The notes beneath the pieces were generated by a model, which was not told where the DNA came from, did no database searches, and saw only the letters and a list, made by a program, of their open reading frames with translations. 8,439 bases of DNA from contig JASHSW010000136.1 in NCBI GenBank assembly GCA_030038595.1, positions 1-8,439 on the forward strand, read 5' to 3'. Within the stretch, counting starts at the first letter, position 1, and each line of letters opens with the position of its first letter. Source of the stretch: Methylovirgula sp. GTDB taxonomy: Bacteria; Pseudomonadota; Alphaproteobacteria; Rhizobiales; Beijerinckiaceae. Shown here piece by piece: positions 1-5,975 of this stretch. A program made the position numbers and the translations under genes.

Positions 1-378
1 GAAGCGAAGCTTTTCCTTTTCGCCGAGCGCCGGATCGATCGCGGCGAGTTCGCGCAACAAGAGATCGCGTTGGAAAAGTTTTTCGCCGATCCACAGCGGC
101 ATTGCCTTGCGGAACGATGCAAAGCCGCGCGGCGCGAAAGCGACGTAGGTTTCGAGCAGCCGCTCGAACTTCAGGAACGGCTTCTCGTAGAAAACAACTT
201 TGTCGATTGCGCCGCCCTTGGCTTCTTCGAGGCAATAGGCGACAGCGTTCGCGGGGAAACTTGGGTCGTGTTTCTTGCGCGTGAAGCGTTCTTCCTGGGC
301 CGCGGCAAGGATCTGGCCGTCGCCGATCAACGCCGCGGCGCTGTCGTGATAGAACGCCGAGATACCGAGGACGCGCAT
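1..378 (-). CDS. Carbamoyltransferase, NodU/CmcH family (N-terminal part, cut by window edge)
   Basis: This frame encodes the first 126 residues of a carbamoyltransferase; it is open to base 1, so the C-terminal part lies outside the window. The family transfers a carbamoyl group from carbamoyl phosphate to a hydroxyl of a small molecule and is normally near 580-610 residues. The start MRVLGISAFYHDSAAAL carries the conserved N-terminal strand and the His11-Asp12 pair typical of the Kae1-like domain. It is followed by AAQEERFTRKKHD at residues 26-38, the family's second signature block. The ATG lies 10 bases after the DUF5989 stop, in a spacer (tcctttcgcg on the coding strand) with no clear purine-rich ribosome site, so translational coupling to the upstream gene is likely. 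It is the third gene of the SxtJ-DUF5989-carbamoyltransferase operon. The substrate cannot be told from this fragment. Confidence 0.93.
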   Translation of the reverse strand, partial: MRVLGISAFYHDSAAALIGDGQILAAAQEERFTRKKHDPSFPANAVAYCLEEAKGGAIDKVVFYEKPFLKFERLLETYVAFAPRGFASFRKAMPLWIGEKLFQRDLLLRELAAIDPALGEKEKLRF

Positions 379-388
379 CGCGAAAGGA

Positions 389-538
389 TCAGAACAACGT
401 GTAGATAAACGGCGCCACGACCGATCCTTGGCTCAGCACGAACAATCCGCCGAAAATGAGGAACAGAACCAGCAACGGCACCAACCAGAATTTCTTGCGG
501 GTACCCAAGAATTCGAGAAGCTCCGCGAAGACCGACAT
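389..538 (-). CDS. DUF5989 family small membrane protein (SxtK-like)
   Basis: This is a complete 49-residue protein. It begins MSVFAELLEFLGTRKKFWL, has one hydrophobic helix at about residues 17-35, and ends in a short polar/aromatic tail (APFIYTLF). The pattern of a short amphipathic start, a basic RKK/FW boundary and a single membrane span is that of DUF5989, a tiny family encoded beside NodU/CmcH-type carbamoyltransferases and SxtJ proteins. Its biochemical role is unknown; a membrane-anchoring or scaffold role for the enzyme is only inference. The ATG follows the SxtJ stop by 9 bases, and that whole spacer is purine-rich (ggggaagga on the coding strand), forming a strong Shine-Dalgarno region that fixes the start. 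It is short enough to be missed by routine gene callers. Confidence 0.88.
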   Translation of the reverse strand: MSVFAELLEFLGTRKKFWLVPLLVLFLIFGGLFVLSQGSVVAPFIYTLF

Positions 539-547
539 TCCTTCCCC

Positions 548-967
548 CTAGAATTGTTTACGCATCGTTCCGGGGGCGGGTCCCGGCGTGCGCTCGTCCC
601 AATATGTCGCGGCTTGCGGCGCGCGCCTGAGGCCGAGCAGATCTTCGCCCCGCTTGCGAAGCAGGAAGCCGACCGGAACGACGGCGCCGAAGAACAAAAC
701 GCCCATGACGATTGGGCTCACGATGGTGTTCAAAGCAAGGCCGAATTTGAACCAGGCGCGGTTCGCCGGCCCGAGCGCGGCCGGATAGATAAGCCCGGTT
801 CCGGTTAGGAAAAGCGCGACGGCGAAGAGCCACCAGCGCGGGCCGTGGTGGTGGACGAGCGGCCACAAGGCCAGGAACGCCAGGATCAGGCCGAGCGTGA
901 CGCCGAACTTGCGGTCCGACCCGGCCGACGCACGGCGAAAGCTTTGGACGGTTTCGTGTGTCTGCAT
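548..967 (-). CDS. SxtJ family integral membrane protein
   Basis: This is a 139-residue protein of the SxtJ family, found next to carbamoyltransferases, with no established biochemical activity. It has a polar N-terminus (MQTHETVQSFRRASAGSDRKFG), then three predicted membrane segments at about residues 22-38, 46-65 and 75-103, the last two joined by an AALGPANRAWFKFG turn. A basic cytoplasmic-type tail (RKRGEDLLGLRRAP) follows. I chose the ATG at 967 because it leaves the usual short polar N-terminus, with ggga upstream as a modest ribosome site. A longer frame from 1039 adds 24 residues with no recognisable character and no good ribosome site. It is the first gene of the three-gene carbamoyltransferase operon. 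The 114-base gap to the alpha-E gene upstream suggests a separate transcription unit, although readthrough is possible. Confidence 0.88.
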   Translation of the reverse strand: MQTHETVQSFRRASAGSDRKFGVTLGLILAFLALWPLVHHHGPRWWLFAVALFLTGTGLIYPAALGPANRAWFKFGLALNTIVSPIVMGVLFFGAVVPVGFLLRKRGEDLLGLRRAPQAATYWDERTPGPAPGTMRKQF

Positions 968-1041
968 GGCTTCGCGTCCCGCGGATTTCAAGCACGTCCC
1001 GCGCGGCAAAGCTATAAGCTGTTTTGCGAGCCGTTCCAAAT

Positions 1042-1073
1042 AGCCGAAATCGGGCGGCGGCTTTCTCGAAGCC
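1042..1073 (-). terminator. Possible weak terminator after the alpha-E gene (two tandem stem-loops)
   Basis: Eight bases past the alpha-E stop there is a 5-bp hairpin, GGCTT (1059-1063) with AAGCC (1069-1073). A second short stem, GCCG with CGGC, spans about 1043-1058, and a T-rich stretch (tattt) follows on the minus strand. Stems are short and the T-run is poor, so this is a tentative boundary between the alpha-E operon and the SxtJ operon. Confidence 0.28.
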
Positions 1074-1081
1074 TGCGATCG

Positions 1082-2035
1082 TCAGTCGAACAGATACTGC
1101 TCGCCCACCATCGTGCCGAGCCGGGTATTGTCCTCCACGAAGGCGGTGACGAACTCGTGCAGGCCGGATTGGAAGATCTCTTTCGTGGTCGATTCCATCA
1201 GCCGCGCGAAGACCGCGTGGGCATGGCGCTGGGCAATGCCCTTGTGGCCGTAGGCTTTGCCGATCGAGTCGAGAAATCGCACGATGTTTTCGTAGCAGGC
1301 GATGAGCGAACGCGGCATCTCCGGGCGCAGGATCAACAGCTCGGCGATGAGCCAGGGTTTCAGACTCTCGCGATAGACCCAATGATAGGCGGTAAGCGCC
1401 GAGACTGCGCGCAAGATCGCCGCCCATTGGAAATAATCGACGGAACCGCCGACCGCCTCCGTCTCCGGCAAAAGGATATTGTATTTTACGTCGAGAATGC
1501 GCGCCGTGTTGTCGGCGCGTTCGATGTAGAGGCCGAGCCGCGAGAACCAATAGGCGTCGTTGCGCAGCATGGTGCGGTGCGCGGCGCCGTCGTAGTCGAG
1601 CGAAGCCTTTTTAACGAACTCCAGAAAGCGCGTCGACTGTTCGCGGTCGTAGCCGCGCGCATTGCTCATCACGTGTCGCTTCAGCTCGATCCAGGCGCCG
1701 TTGATCGCATCCCACATTTCGACCGTTAAGGCGGTGCGCACGGCACGGCCGTTGGTGCGCGCCTTCTCGATGCAATTGCGGATCGAGGAGGGATTGTCGG
1801 TCGAGAACATCAGATAATCGACGACGCTCGCCTCCTCCGCGGCGGCGTGCGTTTCGCGGAATCCTTCCGCCGCGCCGGAGGCTTCGAGCGTGCTGTCCCA
1901 TTCGGTTCCGGCCCCCGTCTGCGAGGTCGGCACCGCGGTCAGCCGGCGCGTCGCGTCGACGATGCGGGCAAGGAAATCGGCGCGCTCCATATAGCGCGCC
2001 AGCCAATAGAGATTGTCGGCGGTGCGTGAGAGCAT
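1082..2035 (-). CDS. Alpha-E domain protein (DUF403)
   Basis: This is a 317-residue, largely helical cytoplasmic protein that fits the alpha-E family along its length. Landmarks are the N-terminus MLSRTADNLYWLARYMERAD, the internal IERADNTARILDVKYNILLP block, the WVYRESLKPW segment and the C-terminal FVEDNTRLGTMVGEQYLF. Alpha-E proteins have no demonstrated catalytic activity. They are almost always encoded beside a circularly permuted ATP-grasp protein, and comparative genomics has predicted that they act with it, perhaps in forming or handling small peptide conjugates. Here the ATP-grasp gene lies 18 bases upstream on the same strand. The ribosome site (cggatcgacc before ATG) is weak, which favours co-expression through coupling. 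The transglutaminase-like and peptidase genes that often follow this pair are absent: the next gene is SxtJ. Confidence 0.95.
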   Translation of the reverse strand: MLSRTADNLYWLARYMERADFLARIVDATRRLTAVPTSQTGAGTEWDSTLEASGAAEGFRETHAAAEEASVVDYLMFSTDNPSSIRNCIEKARTNGRAVRTALTVEMWDAINGAWIELKRHVMSNARGYDREQSTRFLEFVKKASLDYDGAAHRTMLRNDAYWFSRLGLYIERADNTARILDVKYNILLPETEAVGGSVDYFQWAAILRAVSALTAYHWVYRESLKPWLIAELLILRPEMPRSLIACYENIVRFLDSIGKAYGHKGIAQRHAHAVFARLMESTTKEIFQSGLHEFVTAFVEDNTRLGTMVGEQYLFD

Positions 2036-2053
2036 GGTCGATCCGTGACGAGA

Positions 2054-3541
2054 CTACTGATCCAAAGCTTCCCGCGTCCGCTCTGGCTTGCCAAGTGCGC
2101 CGCGCGGCAAATTTTCGAGGCGCGCGTCGTCGATGACCCAGGTGTCTTTCGTTCCCCCGCCCTGGCAGGAATTGACGACCAGCGATCCTTCCTTGAGCGC
2201 CACCCGGGTCAGTCCGCCGGGCACGACGCGAATTCCGTCGGAACCGGACAGAACGAACGGCCGCAGATCGACGTGGCGCGGCGCAACCCCCGACTCGAAG
2301 GAGGTCGGGCAGGTCGAAAGAGCCAGCGTCGGCTGGGCGATGAAGTTGTCCGGCCGGCAGGAGAGCTTTTCGCGGAACAGCGCAATTTCCTCGCGCGTCG
2401 CATGCGGGCCGACCAACATGCCGAATCCGCCCGAACCGTTCACCTCCTTGACGACGAGTTCCGGCAGATGGTCGAGCACGAAGGCGAGCGCCTCGGACTC
2501 GCGGCAGCGCCAAGTCGGGACGTTTTTAAGGATCGGCTTCTCGCCGAGATAGAACTCGATGATCTCCGGCACGTAACTGTAAATCGCTTTGTCGTCGCCG
2601 ATGCCGGTCCCGACTGCGTTGGCCAGCGTCACATTGCCGGAAATATAGGCATTGAACAGGCCTGGCACCCCGAGCACCGAATCCGCCCGGAAAGCGAGCG
2701 GATCGAGGAAGGCGTCATCGATCCGCCTATAGATCACGTCGACGCGCTTCGGGCCCTCGGTGGTGCGCATATAGACGATATCGTCGCGCACCAGCAGGTC
2801 GCGGCCCTCGACGAGCTCGACCCCGAGCTTGTCGGCCAAAAAGGAATGCTCGTAATAGGCGGAATTATATTGGCCGGGCGTGAGCAGCGCGATCGTCGGC
2901 TCGCCGCGCGCCGCACGCGGCACGACCGAGCACAATGTGGCGAGCAAAGCATCGGGATAGTTCTCGACCGGCGCGACCCGATATTCGGCGAAAAGATCGG
3001 GCGCAAGCCGCATCATCACCTCGCGGTTCTCGAGCATATAGGATACGCCCGAGGGGGTGCGCAGATTGTCCTCGAGGACGTAGAAATCGCCTTCGTCGAT
3101 GCGCACGATGTCGATCCCGGCGATGTGAACGTGAATATCGTGGGGCACGCGCTGGCCGGCCATTTCCGGCAGGTAATAGGGATTGGCGAGCACGATGTCG
3201 CTCGGCAGTTTGCCGCTTTTCAAGATCTCCTGGGCACCGTAGACATCGGCGATGAAGAGATTGAGAGCCTTCACGCGCTGCCGCAGTCCGGCTTCGAGCC
3301 GCGTCCATTCGGAGCGGCCGATGACGCGCGGTACGATATCGAAGGGGATCAACCGCTCCGCCGCGTCTTTGTCGCCGTGCACGGCGAATGTGATGCCGAT
3401 GCGGCGAAACAGAAGTTCAGCCTGCGCCCGGCGCGAGGCGAGCAGCTCGTCCGGGGTTTCGGCGAGCCAGCGGGCAACCTTGCCGTAGACGGCGCGAATC
3501 TGGCCGTCGGCAAGCGTCATCTCGTCAAAACACTGCGGCAT
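2054..3541 (-). CDS. Circularly permuted ATP-grasp protein (DUF404/DUF407, CP_ATPgrasp type)
   Basis: This is a 495-residue protein of the circularly permuted ATP-grasp family, expected to activate a carboxylate with ATP and ligate it to an amine; the substrate is unknown. Family landmarks appear in order: FDEM near the start (residues 5-8), LLFRRIGITFAVHG (about 43-56), VLEDNLRTPSGVSYMLENR (155-173) and LTPGQYNSAYYEHSFLA (220-236). They continue with DVIYRRIDD (268-276), GNVTLANAVGTGIGDDK (302-318) and the glycine-rich nucleotide loop NGSGGFGM (368-375). DLRPFVL (425-431) and GGLTRVA with NSCQGGGTKDTWV (442-469) complete the series. Length and motif order look full, with no sign of decay. 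The ATG at 3541 has an agcgga-type ribosome site close by. It is the first gene of the operon with alpha-E; a 193-base non-coding gap separates it from the L,D-transpeptidase gene. Confidence 0.96.
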   Translation of the reverse strand: MPQCFDEMTLADGQIRAVYGKVARWLAETPDELLASRRAQAELLFRRIGITFAVHGDKDAAERLIPFDIVPRVIGRSEWTRLEAGLRQRVKALNLFIADVYGAQEILKSGKLPSDIVLANPYYLPEMAGQRVPHDIHVHIAGIDIVRIDEGDFYVLEDNLRTPSGVSYMLENREVMMRLAPDLFAEYRVAPVENYPDALLATLCSVVPRAARGEPTIALLTPGQYNSAYYEHSFLADKLGVELVEGRDLLVRDDIVYMRTTEGPKRVDVIYRRIDDAFLDPLAFRADSVLGVPGLFNAYISGNVTLANAVGTGIGDDKAIYSYVPEIIEFYLGEKPILKNVPTWRCRESEALAFVLDHLPELVVKEVNGSGGFGMLVGPHATREEIALFREKLSCRPDNFIAQPTLALSTCPTSFESGVAPRHVDLRPFVLSGSDGIRVVPGGLTRVALKEGSLVVNSCQGGGTKDTWVIDDARLENLPRGALGKPERTREALDQ

Positions 3542-3734
3542 ATTCCGCTTATCGCCGACTCAAGCCCCCGCTCAGTTCTAGCAAAATCAATGCTACTCGA
3601 GCGAGTTTCCCTCGGCGCGGCCATAAATCAAAGAAAATTCCGCGTTCGCTTCGGGAAGGGCGTCCAGCCCGGCCGAATTTCGCCGGCAGACGTCCGCTTT
3701 CCCTCTGTCCCCGGCCGCCGAAACGGCAAACCCG

Positions 3735-5801
3735 CTAGCGAGAAAGCCCCTCGAAGGCTCCGAAAAGCGACGGGAACATGGGAGCGGGCGGTCTCGGTCC
3801 CTGGCTCCAGTTCCGCGTGGCCGTGCGCAACAAGGCAGCGGCATCTTCATCGGAGGATGGATGGTCGTGTGGAGCTCGCTCCCGGATGGCGGCCATCAAG
3901 TCGCCGGGCACCAGTCCCAACGCGATCTCGACCTCGTGCGTATAGCCGTAAACGTCGTCGCGGGTTTGCAAATGGCCGGCGCCGTCTACGAACGCCGTGA
4001 AATACTCAATGTAGATCGGCAGCGGTTTCGGCAGATAGACGTAGTGTTCGGGGCCGCCGACGAAGCTTTTGATTCTGGCTTCCGGCCAGCTCGGGCCGAG
4101 CAGAGTTTGCGCAAGCGCAAACGGCCGATCTACGCGCACGCAGCCGTGGCTGAAATCGCGCCGCGACGCTGCGAATAGATTGCGCATCGGCGTGTCGTGC
4201 AGGTAGACGGAATATTGATTGGGAAACATGAATTTGATGAGGCCGAGCGCATTTCGCTCGCCGGGCGGCTGGCGCACCACCAATCGCCCGTTTTGCATGA
4301 AGGCCTCATATCCCATTTCGGTGAGATAATTCGGATCGGCCGCGAGATGCGGCAGCACTTCTTTGCGGATGATGGAAGGCGGCACGTTCCAGGCGGGATT
4401 GACGATCAGAAATTTGATCGAATTCGAGAAGATCGGGGTCGGCGTATCCGGCTTGCCGACGATCACCTTGTGGCTCTCGACGACTTTGCCGTCTTCGACG
4501 ACGCTCGCCGTGAAATCCGGAATGTTCACTTCGATGCGGTCCGCACTCATGCGCCGCGGCATCCAGCGCCAAAACTCCATATTCGCGATGATCTCGTGTT
4601 CGAGGCGCGCGGGGTCGGCGAGATCGGCAACGGTTCGCGCTGTCAGCACGCCGGAAGGAGGCAATCCTACCTCTCGTTGAAACCCGGCGACCGCCGCCGC
4701 GACCCGCCGGTCGTAGAGGAGTGCTTGATCTTGCGCGCCGGTTTCTCCGAGCCCGAAGCGCGCGCGAAGCATGGGCACGCGCGGATCGCGCATCCCGACG
4801 CGCAGCGGGCGCCCCGGCGGGATCGTGGAGATACTGCCCGATTTGGCGCGAGTTTCGGCGAGCTTTTCCCGCAGGGCGACGTAGGCCTTTTGCGGCGGAT
4901 TGAAACTCTCCAGCATCGCACCGCTGTCCGCGCCCGCCGCAGCAACCGCCGCGAGAATCAAGGCCGGATCGGGAAGATCGGGTTTGGCGCCGATCAGATC
5001 CGACAGCATCTGCGGATCGACGCGGCTGCCCGACGCCTGGCGGCCGTAGGCGACCACCCGAGCTGACAAAGCGACATCGGCTCCGGCGAGTTTGTCGGGG
5101 CTTCCTGCAAAGACCGGCGCGGGCAGCCCGGAAAGATCGAGCCCATCCTCCCCGGCGCGGGCAAGCTGCGCCATCGCCGGCCCGACCGCATCGATCGGCT
5201 TGCCGTTCTCGATCCAAAGCGGAGCATCACCGCGCGCGGCGTAATAGGCGGCAATCGCCGCATATTCCCGGTGAAGCTCCTCCTTCCCATCCTTGGACGC
5301 CGAGCTGAGGAGCGCGGCGAGCGCCGACTTGACGAGATCGGCGCCGGCGCCGGCGGGACTGGGCGGCGTGGACGCCAGAACGGGCGTGCCGGCCGCGGAC
5401 GCCGGGTCGCTTGCGGCGGGAGCCTGCCCGACGCCTCCCGAAACAGGCTTTGCTGTTGCCGCCCCGGCCTGCTCCGTCGCGCGCGTTGGCGATTCGATGG
5501 AAGATTGGGATTCTGTTGGAGCGCCAGCGGGAACTACGTCTGCCGGCGATGCCCCGGTCGCTGCGGCCGCATTTGCCGGCGTGTTCGGGGCGGCTTGATC
5601 GCTGGAAGTGGCGGCGGGGGTTGCATTCACCGGCGCCTGCAGTTGCGCGGGGGTCGTTCGCTGCGGCTGGTCCTGAACGGTCGCAGAATCGGCCGGCGCG
5701 CTTTGATCCTGAGCCAGCGCCGGCAGCGCGACGAGGCTGCAGGCCATCGCGAGAACAAGAGCGGGCGAAGGGACGGAGCGAAAATTCTCGCGGCGCGGCA
5801 T
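3735..5801 (-). CDS. Secreted L,D-transpeptidase, YcbB/LdtD type (YkuD domain with peptidoglycan-binding domain)
   Basis: This is a 688-residue exported enzyme that should form 3-3 cross-links in peptidoglycan or attach partners to it in the periplasm. The ATG at 5801 is chosen because GGGAGA precedes it at good spacing and it yields a signal peptide: basic MPRR, hydrophobic core at 14-29, and ALA/QDQ cleavage after residue 30. Residues about 31-155 are a low-complexity Ala/Pro/Thr/Ser linker. Residues about 160-330 match the YcbB-like scaffold region, including the LIGAKPDLPDPALILAAVAA segment. Residues about 335-395 are a peptidoglycan-binding domain (RDPRVPMLRARFGL to GVLTARTVADL). The YkuD domain covers about 420-595, with His535 in YSVYLHDTP and the catalytic SHGCVRVDRP, Cys554 with His552. 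The catalytic set is intact. The C-terminal 90 residues are proline- and charge-rich. The upstream non-coding region suggests its own promoter. Confidence 0.95.
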   Translation of the reverse strand: MPRRENFRSVPSPALVLAMACSLVALPALAQDQSAPADSATVQDQPQRTTPAQLQAPVNATPAATSSDQAAPNTPANAAAATGASPADVVPAGAPTESQSSIESPTRATEQAGAATAKPVSGGVGQAPAASDPASAAGTPVLASTPPSPAGAGADLVKSALAALLSSASKDGKEELHREYAAIAAYYAARGDAPLWIENGKPIDAVGPAMAQLARAGEDGLDLSGLPAPVFAGSPDKLAGADVALSARVVAYGRQASGSRVDPQMLSDLIGAKPDLPDPALILAAVAAAGADSGAMLESFNPPQKAYVALREKLAETRAKSGSISTIPPGRPLRVGMRDPRVPMLRARFGLGETGAQDQALLYDRRVAAAVAGFQREVGLPPSGVLTARTVADLADPARLEHEIIANMEFWRWMPRRMSADRIEVNIPDFTASVVEDGKVVESHKVIVGKPDTPTPIFSNSIKFLIVNPAWNVPPSIIRKEVLPHLAADPNYLTEMGYEAFMQNGRLVVRQPPGERNALGLIKFMFPNQYSVYLHDTPMRNLFAASRRDFSHGCVRVDRPFALAQTLLGPSWPEARIKSFVGGPEHYVYLPKPLPIYIEYFTAFVDGAGHLQTRDDVYGYTHEVEIALGLVPGDLMAAIRERAPHDHPSSDEDAAALLRTATRNWSQGPRPPAPMFPSLFGAFEGLSR

Positions 5802-5891
5802 ACTCGTCTCCCGACCTGAACTCGCTAAGCTACGAACGGCGTTTAGCCACGAAGCGACTTTGCACCCGATCTGTTCAGTTTTGATGAAAAC

Positions 5892-5921
5892 CTTATGTTT
5901 GGCAAAATCAATATTTGGCAA
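5892..5921 (-). promoter_or_regulatory. Candidate housekeeping-type promoter for the L,D-transpeptidase gene
   Basis: On the minus strand TTGCCA (5916-5921, five of six to TTGACA) is followed after 18 bases by CATAAG (5892-5897, four of six to TATAAT). The region is distinctly AT-rich within a GC-rich window and would give a leader of roughly 80 bases before the ATG at 5801. Base matching alone supports this; alphaproteobacterial promoters are often poor matches, so it remains tentative. Confidence 0.35.
5898..5921. repeat. Direct repeat TTTGGCAA x2, possible operator
   Basis: TTTGGCAA occurs at 5898-5905 and again at 5914-5921, start-to-start spacing 16 bases, separated by the 8-base AATCAATA. 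It overlaps the candidate -35 element of the L,D-transpeptidase promoter, where tandem transcription-factor sites would be expected. No protein is identified as the binder. Confidence 0.5.
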
Positions 5922-5937
5922 CCCCAGCGGCGTGCGC

Positions 5938-5975
5938 GCCTGGGCCGCTGCGCCAGCATTCCTCGGCGCCCAGGC
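5938..5975 (-). terminator. Stem-loop abutting the response regulator stop, possible terminator
   Basis: An 8-bp perfect inverted repeat, GCCTGGGC (5938-5945) and GCCCAGGC (5968-5975), starts at the base after the stop codon of the regulator gene and encloses a 22-base loop. The loop holds a smaller GCTG-CGC-CAGC hairpin (5947-5957). No T-run follows on the minus strand, so it may stabilise the 3' end of the transcript or act as a weak or factor-assisted terminator rather than a classic intrinsic one. Confidence 0.4.

Noticed and set aside
968..1039. Twenty-four-codon N-terminal extension of SxtJ
   Set aside because: The extra residues do not resemble the family and lack a ribosome site; the ATG at 967 gives the normal size.
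558..1550. Minus-strand 330-codon frame overlapping alpha-E and SxtJ
   Set aside because: It is out of frame with both well-supported proteins and is arginine/alanine-rich without any family signature.
845..1729. Plus-strand 294-codon frame
   Set aside because: It is antisense to alpha-E and SxtJ and has no motif or plausible start context.
3542..3734. Possible terminator in the gap after the L,D-transpeptidase gene (CCGGC/GCCGG at 3669-3686; GCCG-AAA-CGGC at 3717-3727)
   Set aside because: The stems are only 4-5 bp and neither is followed by a T-run on the minus strand. The gap probably holds the ATP-grasp promoter, but no convincing -35/-10 pair was found.
2045..4000. Plus-strand open frame of 651 codons
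   Set aside because: It is antisense to the full ATP-grasp gene and part of the transpeptidase gene, with no domain motif. It is a GC-rich antisense shadow.
5802..5921. Forty-codon N-terminal extension of the L,D-transpeptidase to an ATG at 5921
   Set aside because: It would bury the signal peptide inside the protein and overlap the likely promoter; the ATG at 5801 has a good GGGAGA ribosome site.
5802..5975. Sigma-54 (-24/-12) promoter before the L,D-transpeptidase gene
   Set aside because: The only GG-N10-GC match on the minus strand (CGGGTGC then CGCTT) lacks the other consensus bases of both elements.
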